Shown here: piece after piece, positions 1-10,002 of the stretch
How the letters are laid out: each line of letters begins with the position of its first letter
Numbering within the stretch: the first letter of the stretch is position 1
Source of the DNA: Vibrio tubiashii
GTDB lineage: Bacteria > Pseudomonadota > Gammaproteobacteria > Enterobacterales > Vibrionaceae
DNA: 64,000 bases
NCBI GenBank assembly: GCA_000775715.1
Contig: JRWQ01000019.1
Location: forward strand, 30,640-94,639
Direction of reading: 5' to 3'
Position numbers and translations under genes: made by a program
The notes under the pieces: model-generated
Told to the model about the DNA's origin: nothing
The model's database searches: none
Seen by the model: only the letters and a program-made list of their open reading frames with translations

Positions 1-178
1 CACCTTTCCATTGCTTATAGACATCCAGTAATGAACTTTTTGTGATCAATTCGTGTTGCGAGAACTTTGTGTGTCCAAGTGCGCTATAGTCACGGTCAGG
101 TTGGCTAACGCAACCGATCAAAGCAAAAGCGAATAGGGTGGCTGTAATGGTGCGAGTACTTAAGAGCGGATGGTTCAT
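1..178 (-). CDS. Partial lipoprotein, probably NlpC/P60-type peptidase (5' end only)
   Basis: Only the first 59 codons are present; the gene runs off the left edge. The start is the ATG at 178 (minus strand). The N-terminus has a hydrophobic stretch ending in LIGC, a lipobox that predicts lipidation at Cys23. The last visible residues, LLDVYKQWKG, resemble the lead-in to the catalytic domain of NlpC/P60 cell-wall peptidases, where a YRLGG-type segment usually follows. The catalytic Cys/His are outside the window, so the family is an inference. It is divergent from the chemoreceptor at 264. Confidence 0.55.
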   Translation of the reverse strand, partial: MNHPLLSTRTITATLFAFALIGCVSQPDRDYSALGHTKFSQHELITKSSLLDVYKQWKG

Positions 179-263
179 TCTCTACCTTTGCTGAAATCTA
201 AGTGTAACAAACTAGACATAACATGCCTGACTGTAAACTTTCGTACTAGGAATACACTAGCAA

Positions 264-2294
264 ATGGACACGCTGAAAAACAATAAATTTAAATTGTCAT
301 TAATACAAACTGTCAGTGCGGTATTTATTACCATCACCTTACTGGTGATTTTACTTTCTGTCACCAGTATTAAAGGCTTAGAGCGGATCAACGTGCAATT
401 TTCAGGCTTATCGGAGCGAGCTTTACCTCTTGCAATGACTAATGCTCAATTAACACAAAACATTCTTGAGCAAGCAAAGCAACTTAGTTACGTCACCCGC
501 AGTCAAAACAGTGATGTTCTTTCTAGCATAGAAAATCAGATCATAGAATTAGAATCAAACATACACAATCTGTATCAACAAGTGGGGGACTTCTCTTTAG
601 ATTACAGCGATGTGATTTCTCAGCAGCAAAGTAGCCAACTAAACGCCACAATAACTAGCTTAAACAAACTAAGTGCTAGCATCATAGAAACTCAGCAAAA
701 TATTCTAGTCAGACAAAAGCAGATTGATTCAGAACTGAGTGGGTTTCGTTACGGATTGGGCTCTGTGGGGCCTGAAATGAACCGGATTAGCTCTTTTCTG
801 GTTGGAGATAACCCTGAATCAGCGGACGCAGCCAATCGATTTATTGCCAACATCAGCTCTATGGAGAGTTCGTTTGTTGAACTCATGATGCATACGGATC
901 TAGATAAAGCGAATAACGAGTTTCGCGAGATGAAAAACCGTCTTGCTGGGGTTAACTTAGCTTACGATGATTTCAAAGAGTGGCACCCGGACGTTGTTGA
1001 TTTCGCGAGTCTAACAGCAGCGTATGACATGGTTCTGGGTGGTTTCAAACAAGATGGTATAATCGACCAAATTCTATTTAAGCTTGAACTTGCTACTACT
1101 CAATCTCATCAAGTAGAACAGACCGCAATAATCGCCAACCAAACAATTGAACTACTCAACCAGATTTCGACTGCGGCAGAATCACTGATTGAGGAAAGTC
1201 AAGGCATCGTGACAAACACCATGGCTAACATCATTACGGTATTGCTTATCAGTGGTATTGTTTTAGTTTCAATAATCTTAGTGAGTTGGCTTTCATTAAG
1301 GTACTGGATTAACTGTGGTTTGCGCAACATACTCAACAATCTCAACAAAATGACTAACCATGACCTCACAGGCCAAGCGAAGTTGCTTGGCCCACAAGAG
1401 ATGAAAGAGATCGCGAGTAAGCTCAACCAGGTGATGGCATCGACTAACGAGTCAATCGCGACGGTCACACGTAATTGTGAGACCTTATATCAAACCGCAG
1501 AAATCAGTCATGGCGCTGCAGAGCAAACTAACCTTAGCTTGAGTGAACAAAATGACTCGCTATCAGCTATGGTGACCACGGTGCATCAACTTGAAGCGTC
1601 AATCAAAGAGATTTCAAGTGTGACTACTGAATCATATGAAGAGTCTAAATCGGCGACCGCACTCTCGGCGCAAGGTGTAGAGGCAATTGAAGAGAATCAA
1701 GCTCGGCTGCAGGCACTCGAACATACCTTGAACGTCAACGAATCTTCGATGATTGAGCTAGATAAACGAGTGAGACAGATCCGTGAGATGGTCGACCTTA
1801 TTTCTGGTATTGCCGAGAACACCAATCTATTGGCTCTTAACGCAGCCATTGAAGCCGCGCGCGCAGGAGAGCAGGGCAGAGGGTTTGCAGTGGTCGCTGA
1901 TGAAGTGCGTAAACTTGCCAGTGATACTTCAAATCAAACCACTAACATCAGCGATCGTATGAATCAGCTAGTCAACGCGGCTGAGCGTTCTAAAGTTGCT
2001 GTAGCGGAGTCAAGACAAGAGATGGCGAACGCTATAGAGTCAAGTGAGCTAGTTAAGGCGACTTTTGTTGATATTGAAACTGCGGTAGAGCATATCAAAG
2101 CACGCGTAGAACAAGTGTCGGTCGCTACAGAAGAACAAGAGCGCGCAACGGCCCACGTGAGTGAGTCCATCGCTCGAGTATCGGAGCAGGGAGATCATAG
2201 TATGCTGCAGCTCGAATCTATGGTTGAAAGTTCAGAGCAAGTGGCGGAGATAGCAGGGCACCAACAAGCCATGCTGCACAAGTATGCGGTATAG
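264..2294 (+). CDS. Methyl-accepting chemotaxis protein
   Basis: A 676-residue transmembrane chemoreceptor. One membrane segment lies near residues 12–34, a large periplasmic sensing region covers about 35–315, and a second membrane segment lies near 318–343. A HAMP-like linker follows, then a long helical signalling domain. The conserved hairpin tip, with the motif [19 protein letters not shown], falls near residues 515–535. This tip contacts CheA and CheW. The ligand cannot be read from the sequence. The gene stands alone and ends in a hairpin terminator at 2310. Confidence 0.95.
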   Translation: MDTLKNNKFKLSLIQTVSAVFITITLLVILLSVTSIKGLERINVQFSGLSERALPLAMTNAQLTQNILEQAKQLSYVTRSQNSDVLSSIENQIIELESNIHNLYQQVGDFSLDYSDVISQQQSSQLNATITSLNKLSASIIETQQNILVRQKQIDSELSGFRYGLGSVGPEMNRISSFLVGDNPESADAANRFIANISSMESSFVELMMHTDLDKANNEFREMKNRLAGVNLAYDDFKEWHPDVVDFASLTAAYDMVLGGFKQDGIIDQILFKLELATTQSHQVEQTAIIANQTIELLNQISTAAESLIEESQGIVTNTMANIITVLLISGIVLVSIILVSWLSLRYWINCGLRNILNNLNKMTNHDLTGQAKLLGPQEMKEIASKLNQVMASTNESIATVTRNCETLYQTAEISHGAAEQTNLSLSEQNDSLSAMVTTVHQLEASIKEISSVTTESYEESKSATALSAQGVEAIEENQARLQALEHTLNVNESSMIELDKRVRQIREMVDLISGIAENTNLLALNAAIEAARAGEQGRGFAVVADEVRKLASDTSNQTTNISDRMNQLVNAAERSKVAVAESRQEMANAIESSELVKATFVDIETAVEHIKARVEQVSVATEEQERATAHVSESIARVSEQGDHSMLQLESMVESSEQVAEIAGHQQAMLHKYAV

Positions 2295-2309
2295 TCTGTT
2301 TAAGTCGAT

Positions 2310-2337
2310 AAAAGGAGCACATTGCTCCTTTTATTTT
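2310..2337 (+). terminator. Rho-independent terminator after chemoreceptor
   Basis: A 10-bp perfect stem (AAAAGGAGCA / TGCTCCTTTT, loop CAT) is followed by TATTTTT. It overlaps the stop codon of the convergent gene at 2331, so it probably serves both directions. Confidence 0.85.
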
Positions 2338-3119
2338 TGTCTGAATGGCTGAGTCAACATTTTATCTAGCCGCTGTTCGTTCGGGCTTTGGAATAGAGGA
2401 AGACCTATTTTTACTCCATCATGACCTTGCTCTGGTTGGTCGAGGTAGGTACCGAATGCTCTATCCCAAATCGAAAGGAAAAAGCCAAAATTTGAGTGTG
2501 TTTCTTTAACGAGCACCGAATGATGAACGCGGTGCATATCCGGGGTAACAATCATTTTGCGCAGCCAATTGTCGAGCTTAAGCGTTAGGTAGGCGTTACT
2601 GTGGTTAAACATCGCGCTCGCGTTAAGGATAATTTCAAACACCACCACTGCAATTGGAGAGATACCAAGCGTCATCACCAGCCCAACTTTAATCCACATT
2701 GAAAGAAGTATCTCTATAGGATGGAATCGAGTTCCTGTGGTTACATCGATATCTTGGTCGGCATGATGCATACGGTGTAAGCGCCATAAGATAGGAACAC
2801 GATGAAATACTAAGTGTTGCAAATAGATCGCTAAATCTAGCAGCACCACTGCAATTAACAGTTCAACATAAATTGGCACTTGTAGCTGATTCAACAAGCC
2901 CAGACCATTATTAGCAGCGTAGATCGCAGCTTCAAGAGCAAGGATTGGCATTAACAGGCTCAGGCACATTGAGTTAAACGCAATTAATCCTAAGTTGTTT
3001 AACCAGCGATAGAGCTTGCTTTGAGTAAGTTTCTTACGAGGCGTTAGCCATTCCCATATCGCGCATAGCACTAAGACGGATAGGAAGAAACTCAGTCGAA
3101 TCATTTCGGGGTTTTGCAT
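2331..3119 (-). CDS. Sterol desaturase / fatty acid hydroxylase family membrane protein
   Basis: A 262-residue membrane protein with the histidine clusters of the di-iron fatty acid hydroxylase superfamily: HLVFHRV, LHRMHHADQD, RFHPIE and HRVHHS. These would bind two irons that activate oxygen for C–H hydroxylation of a lipid. Hydrophobic segments cover the N-terminal half. I start it at ATG 3119 because AAGGA sits 8 nt upstream; an upstream in-frame start at 3164 adds 15 non-conserved-looking residues. The substrate is unknown. Confidence 0.85.
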   Translation of the reverse strand: MQNPEMIRLSFFLSVLVLCAIWEWLTPRKKLTQSKLYRWLNNLGLIAFNSMCLSLLMPILALEAAIYAANNGLGLLNQLQVPIYVELLIAVVLLDLAIYLQHLVFHRVPILWRLHRMHHADQDIDVTTGTRFHPIEILLSMWIKVGLVMTLGISPIAVVVFEIILNASAMFNHSNAYLTLKLDNWLRKMIVTPDMHRVHHSVLVKETHSNFGFFLSIWDRAFGTYLDQPEQGHDGVKIGLPLFQSPNEQRLDKMLTQPFRQK

Positions 3120-3189
3120 TGTGTATTCCTTGCAACTTGAGCTTTGGTGAGTAAACTGGCTCACCCTTGACCATTATCTACGATACACC

Positions 3190-3930
3190 ATGAGAATCCA
3201 CGCCTTTCATCACTTGTATCAACACCGTTTAGACCTTTCTACCAAACCATTTATTGCACGTGGTAGTAAAGTGGCACGCTGCAAATATTGCCAAGTGGCA
3301 GAAAAAGATTGCTTGTGTACATACCAGCCCGACGTCGAAAGTGACATTGCGGTGATGCTAATCCTATCGGAGAACGAAGTCTTCAAACCAAGCAATACAG
3401 GGCGCTTGATTCTCGACACGGTAAAAGATGGTTACGCTTATCAATGGAGCCGAACAGAACCGTCGCAAGAGATGCTTTCTGTTCTGAGTAACCCTAAATA
3501 TCAGCCTATTGTTGTGTTCCCAGATGAATACGTTGCAGACGAAAACAGGCTGATAGATAGTGACGCGGTAACAAGTCTCGATAGCAAAGTACCGCTGTTT
3601 ATATTTCTAGACGGCAGTTGGCGTGAGGCAAGACGCATGTTCAACAAGTCTCCCTATTTAGACCGACTGCCCGTGATGTCGATCAGCCCCGATTCAGTTT
3701 CTAATTACATGATGCGTCGTTCAGACAACGAACAACACTTAGCGACAGCTGAGGTAGCGAGCTTAGTATTTGATGCATTTGGCTACAAGTCGTTAGCTGA
3801 TACGATGCAAGCATGGTTTGAGGTTTTTCGTGAAAGCTATATGAATAGTAAGACACGAATCAAACCAGATGAAACGAAACCAGCTCTGAATCGTTTCATT
3901 AACCAGAACAGAAACGAGAAACGTATCTAA
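3190..3930 (+). CDS. DTW-domain protein, probable tRNA-uridine aminocarboxypropyltransferase
   Basis: 246 residues. A Cys cluster, RCKYCQVAEKDCLC (about residues 30–43), is followed by the core motif LDGSWREARRM (the DTW motif appears here as DGSW) and by YMMRRSDNEQHLATAE. DTW proteins of the TapT/YfiP and TuaA type transfer the aminocarboxypropyl group of S-adenosylmethionine to uridine in tRNA (acp3U). The gene is divergent from the sterol-desaturase-like gene, about 70 bp away. The exact target position in tRNA cannot be read from the sequence. Confidence 0.8.
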   Translation: MRIHAFHHLYQHRLDLSTKPFIARGSKVARCKYCQVAEKDCLCTYQPDVESDIAVMLILSENEVFKPSNTGRLILDTVKDGYAYQWSRTEPSQEMLSVLSNPKYQPIVVFPDEYVADENRLIDSDAVTSLDSKVPLFIFLDGSWREARRMFNKSPYLDRLPVMSISPDSVSNYMMRRSDNEQHLATAEVASLVFDAFGYKSLADTMQAWFEVFRESYMNSKTRIKPDETKPALNRFINQNRNEKRI

Positions 3931-4075
3931 ATTATGACAACTCGTTGCACACAGGCTGTGCAGTCGGTCGCATCTAGAGGGTAAATTGGTGTCAAATCAC
4001 AGTTTGTAGGCGTAGCAATATGGATAATATGCAAATTAAACCGATTTTTTGAGTTATTTTTCTGGGAGAGATGAG

Positions 4076-4984
4076 ATGTACTACGGCTTTGACGTTGGTG
4101 GCACTAAGATTGAATTTGGTGCATTTAACGAAAATTTACAGCGAGTTGCGACTGAGCGAGTACCAACGCCAACGGATGATTATGCGTTATTGGTAGAAAC
4201 CATCGCGGGTTTGGTTAGTAAATACGATCAAGAATTTGCTTGTGAAGGCAAGATTGGTCTTGGCCTGCCAGGCATGGAAGATGCAGATGATGCAACGGTT
4301 TTAACTGTTAACGTACCCGCTGCGAAAGGTAAGCCTCTACGAGCTGATTTAGAAGCGAAAATCGGCCGCAGTGTTAAAATAGAAAACGATGCTAACTGTT
4401 TTGCTCTTTCTGAAGCTTGGGATGAAGAGCTGAAAGATGAGCCTTCAGTAATGGGCTTAATCCTTGGCACTGGTTTTGGTGGCGGTTTGATTTACGACGG
4501 TGCTGTATTCTCTGGTCGCAACCATGTAGCTGGTGAATTTGGTCATATGCGCCTACCGATCGACGCTTGGTTCCATTTAGGTGAAAATGCGCCTTTGCTT
4601 GGCTGTGGTTGTGGTAACAAAGGTTGTCTAGATAACTATTTATCCGGTCGTGGTTTCGAACTTATCTACGCTCATTACTTTGGTGAAGAGAAGAAAGCGA
4701 TTGAGATTATCAAAGCGTACGAAGCAGGCGAAGAGAAAGCATGTGAGCACGTTGAGCGTTTTATGGAGCTATTGGCGATCTGTTTCGCTAACATCTTTAC
4801 TGCTAACGACCCACACGTTGTTGTTCTTGGTGGTGGCCTTTCTAACTTCGAACTCATTTACGAAGAGATGCCAAAACGTGTACCAAAACACCTACTTTCA
4901 GTCGCTAAGTGCCCTAAAATCATCAAAGCAAAACACGGTGATTCAGGCGGCGTTCGTGGTGCTGCGTTCTTGAACATCAAGTAA
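4076..4984 (+). CDS. nagK: N-acetyl-D-glucosamine kinase (ROK family)
   Basis: 302 residues, matching the length of E. coli NagK and beginning [15 protein letters not shown] like it. The ROK features are the N-terminal phosphate-binding loop (DVGGTK), a catalytic Asp in [16 protein letters not shown], and the zinc-binding segment [18 protein letters not shown]. The enzyme phosphorylates N-acetylglucosamine recovered from cell wall or chitin in the cytoplasm. The start is ATG 4076, with GGGAGAG just upstream; an upstream TTG extension to 4049 is unlikely. A strong terminator follows. Confidence 0.92.
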   Translation: MYYGFDVGGTKIEFGAFNENLQRVATERVPTPTDDYALLVETIAGLVSKYDQEFACEGKIGLGLPGMEDADDATVLTVNVPAAKGKPLRADLEAKIGRSVKIENDANCFALSEAWDEELKDEPSVMGLILGTGFGGGLIYDGAVFSGRNHVAGEFGHMRLPIDAWFHLGENAPLLGCGCGNKGCLDNYLSGRGFELIYAHYFGEEKKAIEIIKAYEAGEEKACEHVERFMELLAICFANIFTANDPHVVVLGGGLSNFELIYEEMPKRVPKHLLSVAKCPKIIKAKHGDSGGVRGAAFLNIK

Positions 4985-4999
4985 CACCAAACAGATACT

Positions 5000-5027
5000 A
5001 AAAGGGCTGCGATTGCAGCCCTTTTTT
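5000..5027 (+). terminator. Terminator after nagK
   Basis: A perfect 10-bp stem AAAGGGCTGC / GCAGCCCTTT with loop GATT, followed by further T residues. Confidence 0.9.
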
Positions 5028-5036
5028 GTGACATTG

Positions 5037-5306
5037 TTATGGTTTGTCTTTTTTACCAACGCCTAAGTTTTCTTTTTGCTGAAGGGTAATACGCCCAAAA
5101 CCAAGTTTCTTGAAGTGGTTATCGCGATAGTTACGAACCGCTTTCGTGTCAGAAATCGCTTCAATTTGCTGTTCCATCTTCAAATATTCAGTAATGTCGA
5201 TACCCTCAGCTTCAGCGACGGCTTCGTGAATATTACGATGTTGTTGATAAGAGAAGGTTAATGTTTTCTCTTCATCTTTGTAGGTGTACAGGATTGTGCG
5301 CGCCAT
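5037..5306 (-). CDS. DUF2960 family protein
   Basis: An 89-residue soluble protein starting MARTILYTYKDEEKTLTF. I recognise it as the small DUF2960 family found in Vibrio and relatives; the function is unknown. It is rich in charged residues and has no membrane segment or Cys pair. The start at 5306 is preferred over an in-frame upstream ATG at 5327 because MART is the usual family start (from memory). Confidence 0.7.
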   Translation of the reverse strand: MARTILYTYKDEEKTLTFSYQQHRNIHEAVAEAEGIDITEYLKMEQQIEAISDTKAVRNYRDNHFKKLGFGRITLQQKENLGVGKKDKP

Positions 5307-5325
5307 AAGTGGTTCCAAAACAGTC

Positions 5326-5352
5326 AAAATAAAAGGCCAGCTTGGCTGACCT
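5326..5352 (-). terminator. Terminator after mobB-moeA
   Basis: Read on the minus strand, GGTCAGC / GCTGGCC (one G·T pair, short loop) is followed by TTTTATTTT just after the moeA-domain stop at 5364. It lies upstream of the DUF2960 start. Confidence 0.7.
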
Positions 5353-5363
5353 GATTCATTGGG

Positions 5364-7133
5364 CTAGATTCTGCCTTGTAACGGGATAATTGTCACGCTT
5401 TCACCTGCTTTTACCGTATCAACCGCAGGAGAAATCTCGATGAGACAGTTGGCTTCACTCATAGAGCGCAGAATTCCTGAGCCTTGCTTTCCTGTGGTAC
5501 TCACTATTAGCTGTCCGTTAGTATCGAGCTTATACACACCGCGACTAAATTCAGTACGGCCTTGGCGAGAGCGTAGGTTCTCTGAAGCGACCGCGTTAAC
5601 TTTGAGCGGTTGCCAAGCAAGTTCACCTTGCATCTTTCTAAGCGCTGGTTCTACAAAGTTAATGAAGGAAACCATTACAGCGACGGGGTTTCCCGGTAGA
5701 CCGAAAAATGGTTTATTTTGAATCTGGCCAAAGGCAAGTGGGCGACCTGGCCTCATATTAATGCGCCAAAAGTCAATGTGACCAAGCTTTTCAAGTGCTA
5801 GTTTGATGTAGTCGGCATCTCCGACCGAAACGCCACCAGACGTTATAACGACATCCGCTTGTGACGCTGCTTTTTCTAGCGCCTCGATCATTAACCCCTC
5901 ATCGTCTTTGATAATGCCAAAGTCGAGGACCTCACAGCCAAGCTTTTGCAGCATGCCTATAATCGTAAAACGATTAGAGTCGTAGATAGAGTTAGCTTGC
6001 TGTGCTGAGCCTGGATCTTGAACTTCGTCGCCAGTTGAGAAAATGGCAACTTTGAGCTTACGCAGTACGTTACAGTCAGCAAACCCTAGCGAAGCGAGCA
6101 TGCCCATTTCAGCAGAAGTAATTCTTTGGCCTGCTGAAAACACTGCCGCACCTGTTGCTAAGTCTTCACCGGCTTGGCGTACATTCTGCCCGGTTTTAAT
6201 TGTTGCATTGAACGTGACGGCGTCACCATGTTGTTGCGCCTGTTCGCGCATAATGACAGTATCGCCATTTTTTGGGGTTGGTGCACCAGTCATAATTTTT
6301 ACCGCTTGTCCTAGCTCAAGCGGTTTGTCGTATGCGTGTCCGGCAAGCACTTCTGCGACGACTTCGAAACTATCTAACCCAGCGTCTTCGCCGCGAATAG
6401 CGTAACCATCCATCGCGGAATTGGTGTATTGCGGTACGTTTACCGGAGAAATAACATCCTCAGAAAGAACGCGCCCAGCAGCTTGTGTGATTAGACACGT
6501 TTCGGAGTCTATAACCTCATTAACCAGCGACAAAATCTTCTCTCGTCCCTGTTCAACGGACAAAAATGCAGGGGATAGGGTATCGCAGCAAGCAGCGTCG
6601 TTTTTCTTCCCTGATTCAGTGGCATTAGCATATTGAATGACAAACTCGGCAATTGCGTCGAGGTCATTAATGTCCATCTGCGGCAGTTGAGTATCAGAAA
6701 CTGATGTGTCAGCAGCGATAGCAATGATATTGTCGTCGTTGTTATAAAGCCAAGGTTTGCCCACTTGTTCACGGTGTAGTTCAATTTTTGGGAAGGCAAT
6801 GTTTTTACACCCTTCGACCAGAACGATATTGAGTTTTTCGCAATCAAAGCGTGACAGTAGATAGGCAAACTCAGACTCAGCTTCCGGAGTTTCGGTCATC
6901 AAAGCAAATCGATTTCGTGACGAAATCAGCATCTGTGATGCGCCTGCTTTTCTTAAGCGATAGCTGTCTTTACCCTCTTTATCTACATCGAAGTTATGGT
7001 GGGCATGCTTGAGCATACCGACTCTTAGACCGGATTCAGTCAGTTTAGGCAGTAGTGCTTCTAGAAGAGTCGTCTTGCCTGTACCTGAATACGCTGCAAA
7101 ACCAAGTATTGGGATAGGGAGGGTATAAGTCAT
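5364..7133 (-). CDS. moeA: Bifunctional MobB–MoeA fusion (molybdenum cofactor biosynthesis)
   Basis: 589 residues. Residues 1 to about 175 are MobB-like, a P-loop GTP-binding protein (GFAAYSGTGKTTLL) that aids guanine dinucleotide attachment. From about 190 to the end is MoeA, the molybdopterin molybdotransferase that inserts the metal into adenylylated molybdopterin. Its marks are NVPQYTNSAMDGYAIR, ITSGGVSVGDADYIK and GLPGNPVAVMVSF. The ATG shares one base with the mobA stop codon (TGATG), so the two are translationally coupled. Its products feed the formate dehydrogenase encoded further right. Confidence 0.93.
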   Translation of the reverse strand: MTYTLPIPILGFAAYSGTGKTTLLEALLPKLTESGLRVGMLKHAHHNFDVDKEGKDSYRLRKAGASQMLISSRNRFALMTETPEAESEFAYLLSRFDCEKLNIVLVEGCKNIAFPKIELHREQVGKPWLYNNDDNIIAIAADTSVSDTQLPQMDINDLDAIAEFVIQYANATESGKKNDAACCDTLSPAFLSVEQGREKILSLVNEVIDSETCLITQAAGRVLSEDVISPVNVPQYTNSAMDGYAIRGEDAGLDSFEVVAEVLAGHAYDKPLELGQAVKIMTGAPTPKNGDTVIMREQAQQHGDAVTFNATIKTGQNVRQAGEDLATGAAVFSAGQRITSAEMGMLASLGFADCNVLRKLKVAIFSTGDEVQDPGSAQQANSIYDSNRFTIIGMLQKLGCEVLDFGIIKDDEGLMIEALEKAASQADVVITSGGVSVGDADYIKLALEKLGHIDFWRINMRPGRPLAFGQIQNKPFFGLPGNPVAVMVSFINFVEPALRKMQGELAWQPLKVNAVASENLRSRQGRTEFSRGVYKLDTNGQLIVSTTGKQGSGILRSMSEANCLIEISPAVDTVKAGESVTIIPLQGRI

Positions 7134-7738
7134 CAGCTAAGGGTTCCAAATTGTGTCAGTTCTTCAGGCGTATTAAGATTTACAAAGCAATTCGGTGAAT
7201 CGCTAAAGTCAACATATTGAGTGTTGCACTCTTTGTATAAAAGGATGATTTTACGATCACCACGCTGTAAAAACGCCGTAAGCTTAGGCAAAACGCGCTT
7301 GTTATAAAGGGTAAAAACAGGTTGTTGATATTCTCCATCATGAGCGACAAGAATATCGGTATCGTCATTGGCAGCTTGGCAAAATCGCTCAACTAAATCT
7401 GGGTTAATTTGCGGGCTATCACAGGGAACAAAACCAACCCAATCAGTTGGAGCATGAATTAAGCCAGCGTGAATACCGCCCATTGGACCAGGATAGCCTT
7501 CGAAATGGTCAGAAAATACTGCGCCAAACTGTTGATACGCCTCCTGGTTGCGGTTCGCGTTGATCAGGATGTTGTCAACTTGAAGCGATAAACGGTCGAT
7601 GACATGTTGAATAAGCGGCCTGCCGTTGAGTTGCACCAAGCCTTTATCTTGGCCTCCCATACGGCTTGCTTGACCACCAGCTAAAATTACCCAGCTCGTT
7701 TCTTTGGCTTGAAGCATATTTAAAGTCTTTGGCATCAT
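7133..7738 (-). CDS. mobA: Molybdenum cofactor guanylyltransferase MobA
   Basis: About 201 residues. The nucleotidyltransferase signature [18 protein letters not shown] lies near the N-terminus. MobA joins GMP to molybdopterin to make the bis-MGD cofactor used by enzymes such as formate dehydrogenase. The start is uncertain: ATG at 7738, 7735 or 7717 are all possible and none has a strong ribosome binding site. I reject the TTG at 7783. It is the first gene of a two-gene unit with the mobB–moeA fusion. Confidence 0.9.
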   Translation of the reverse strand: MMPKTLNMLQAKETSWVILAGGQASRMGGQDKGLVQLNGRPLIQHVIDRLSLQVDNILINANRNQEAYQQFGAVFSDHFEGYPGPMGGIHAGLIHAPTDWVGFVPCDSPQINPDLVERFCQAANDDTDILVAHDGEYQQPVFTLYNKRVLPKLTAFLQRGDRKIILLYKECNTQYVDFSDSPNCFVNLNTPEELTQFGTLS

Positions 7739-7926
7739 ATTATTGTTAGTTTCGAACTCTAGCAAATCTCGCTTCTCGATCAAGCTATCAAACCACTGCT
7801 AACTATATTTAGGGCATGACGTAAGCTATAAATTGAGAAGATAGCTTGCAATATTATGTATTTTGTAAATTAAGAGCAGGGAATATTGTGATCTCTAACG
7901 GATAACGAAAGTGAGGATTAAACGTT

Positions 7927-8505
7927 ATGAAACCGCAATTACTTGTTACTTTTCCAATGTTACTATTAGCGACAAGCAGCGTATTTGCTGCTGATTCGGT
8001 AAGCGGCCCATATCTTGGTGCTGGCCTTGGTGTCGCTCAATCTGCGGATACTGACAACCATGGCGACTTGGACCCGCACGGCTTAGGTTACAACCTTTAC
8101 GGTGGTTACTACTTCAACCGTATCGTCGGCATCGAAGGCCAATACAGCGATTACGGTGATATGAAAGCCAACGGTCAAAAAAGTATGGCACCGACTTCAG
8201 CATCTATTGCAGCAAACCTTGGCTACACTTTTGACAATGGAATTCGTCCATTTGCACTTGTTGGCCTAAGTTATGTCGACTTACACGCCAATGATAGCGC
8301 AAACATGTCTGACGATACTGGTACAGGCTTTCACTTTGGGCTAGGCGTTGAATATTCCCCCTTACCAAACCTGACACTAAGAGCTGTTTCTCAAGCTGAT
8401 GCAGTTAATGTTGAAAACTACACCATAAGCAATAGTACAGTACATACCGATGACAGCACACTAGCATTTAACTCTGTGTCTATCGGCGCTGCCTATAAGT
8501 TCTAG
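7927..8505 (+). CDS. Small outer membrane beta-barrel protein (OmpA/porin-like)
   Basis: 192 residues. A signal peptide (MKPQLLVTFPMLLLATSSVFA, cleavage near residue 21) precedes a barrel-type sequence of alternating hydrophobic residues with many Gly and aromatic residues: GPYLGAGLGVAQ, LYGGYYFNRIVGIEGQYSDYG and a C-terminal IGAAYKF. It ends in Phe, as is usual for outer membrane barrels. No periplasmic peptidoglycan-binding domain is present, so it is only the barrel half of an OmpA-like protein. The function is unknown. Confidence 0.8.
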   Translation: MKPQLLVTFPMLLLATSSVFAADSVSGPYLGAGLGVAQSADTDNHGDLDPHGLGYNLYGGYYFNRIVGIEGQYSDYGDMKANGQKSMAPTSASIAANLGYTFDNGIRPFALVGLSYVDLHANDSANMSDDTGTGFHFGLGVEYSPLPNLTLRAVSQADAVNVENYTISNSTVHTDDSTLAFNSVSIGAAYKF

Positions 8506-8521
8506 ATGCACTGATTGCTAC

Positions 8522-8550
8522 CACCGAGGTTCACAACTTTAACCTCGGTG
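8522..8550. terminator. Bidirectional hairpin between barrel gene and tupC
   Basis: A perfect 10-bp stem CACCGAGGTT / AACCTCGGTG lies between two convergent genes. Neither side has a strong T tract, so it is a probable but not textbook terminator. Confidence 0.6.
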
Positions 8551-8556
8551 CTCTGG

Positions 8557-9288
8557 TTAACTTCTGCTGCCGATTTTCGACGTTACCGATTTGTCTTTCA
8601 AAACAACGACATTATTTAACTCAAAGTCACTGTTAGAGTATTGCTTGAGCCCAAGATCACTGATAACCCACTGTTTATTACATAGCTCGGTTAACGCATT
8701 CTGCTGATGACTCGTGATGACAATACTCGAACCACGGTAAAGTAGATCGTTAGCCATCATCACCAAACGCTCGATAGATTCTTGATCGAGTGAGGCACTT
8801 GGCTCGTCCATCAGTAAAATTGAAGGCTTTAATATCCAAGCTCGCGCCATCGCTACGCGCTGCTTTTCTCCGCCAGAAAGTACAGAAATGTGTTCGTCAG
8901 CTAAAGTCTCTAAACCAACCATGCGCAGAGCAGTAATGACTTGCGCGCGTTTGTCTTTGGCAGTTTGTTTAACATAGCGAATGCCATAGACAACGTTTTC
9001 ATACACGGTACCATCAAAAAGGTAAGGTGACTGATGTAGGTAGATCACGCCATTTCTACCTGCGCGAGAGAAGAGGCGATTAAACCATGTGTCATTAGGC
9101 GCGCTAACTGTTCCCGTGGTTGGCTTCATTAAGCCAGAAAGGATCTTGAGTAGAGTGGTTTTTCCAACCCCGTTGTCGCCACGTAAATAGATAGCATCAT
9201 TGGGCCCAATGGACAGAGAAGGGATGTGGAACAGAATCCGCTCATTAAAGCGCATCAATAGTTGCTGGGCGCTTATTTTTATCGTCAT
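8557..9288 (-). CDS. tupC: Tungstate ABC transporter, ATP-binding protein
   Basis: 243 residues with all ABC ATPase motifs: Walker [12 protein letters not shown], signature LSGGEKQRVAMARAW, Walker B ILLMDEPSAS, and a switch His in ITSHQQ. It energises the TupB permease at the inner face of the membrane. The start ATG 9288 has AAGGGG upstream. It is the last gene of tupABC; the tungstate assignment rests on the binding protein and gene order. Confidence 0.88.
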   Translation of the reverse strand: MTIKISAQQLLMRFNERILFHIPSLSIGPNDAIYLRGDNGVGKTTLLKILSGLMKPTTGTVSAPNDTWFNRLFSRAGRNGVIYLHQSPYLFDGTVYENVVYGIRYVKQTAKDKRAQVITALRMVGLETLADEHISVLSGGEKQRVAMARAWILKPSILLMDEPSASLDQESIERLVMMANDLLYRGSSIVITSHQQNALTELCNKQWVISDLGLKQYSNSDFELNNVVVLKDKSVTSKIGSRS

Positions 9289-9297
9289 TTTGCCCCT

Positions 9298-9996
9298 TTA
9301 AGTCCTTAAATAGCCTTTTCCACGCATGCTGGTTAGCATGAAATTCAACGCCAATGCTAAAGTTAGCAACACAATTCCCAACGCTACACCTTGGGCAAAT
9401 GCCCCTTTATGACTCTCCATCGCAATCGCAGTGGGTATGTTTCTGGTCATACCCATTATGTTACCGCCAACCATAGTCGAACAACCCACCTCAGTCACAA
9501 TGCGAGAAAACGCCGCAATTGCCGCAGCCAACAAAGGAAAGCGAGTTTCCCAAATCATGGTTGCGATAACGCGAGGAATTGATGCGCCAAGGGTTATAGA
9601 TGTTTCAACCGCTCTGCGATCACTCGATTGAAGTGCGCCGTGCATCATAGAAACCAAAACAGGAAAGCCAATCAGCATTTGACCGACGATCATGGCCTTT
9701 TGGGTAAACAGCATTTGCCAATCCCCGAGCGGCCCTGCCCGTGACAACAGAATATAGAGCAGCAAACCAATCACGACAGTTGGAATCGCTTGTAACGTAT
9801 TAATCAGCGATAAGAATACCCACTTACCTTTAAAGTCGGTATAAGCCAACACAAAAGAGAACATGATTGCCGGAAACAGGACAATAGAAATTGCAGTGAG
9901 CGAGACACTAAAGGAGACCGCAACGATCTCCCATAGCTCTTTGTCAAAGCTCACAAGTAATGTCAGTGCATCTAGAGTGGTTTGCCACAAGGTCAT
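9298..9996 (-). CDS. tupB: Tungstate ABC transporter, permease
   Basis: 232 residues with about five or six membrane segments and the ABC permease coupling segment ETSITLGASIPRVIATMIW, which docks on the ATPase. It is close behind tupA (6-bp gap) and ahead of tupC (9-bp gap), so the three are one transcript. Confidence 0.88.
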   Translation of the reverse strand: MTLWQTTLDALTLLVSFDKELWEIVAVSFSVSLTAISIVLFPAIMFSFVLAYTDFKGKWVFLSLINTLQAIPTVVIGLLLYILLSRAGPLGDWQMLFTQKAMIVGQMLIGFPVLVSMMHGALQSSDRRAVETSITLGASIPRVIATMIWETRFPLLAAAIAAFSRIVTEVGCSTMVGGNIMGMTRNIPTAIAMESHKGAFAQGVALGIVLLTLALALNFMLTSMRGKGYLRT

Positions 9997-10002
9997 CGAA
10001 GA

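Noticed and set aside
4049..4075. Longer nagK reading frame starting at TTG
   Set aside because: The ATG at 4076 has GGGAGAG upstream and matches the start of E. coli NagK; the extension is not family-like.
4650..4973. 107-codon frame inside nagK
   Set aside because: It lies wholly inside nagK in another frame, has no ribosome binding site and no sensible protein pattern.
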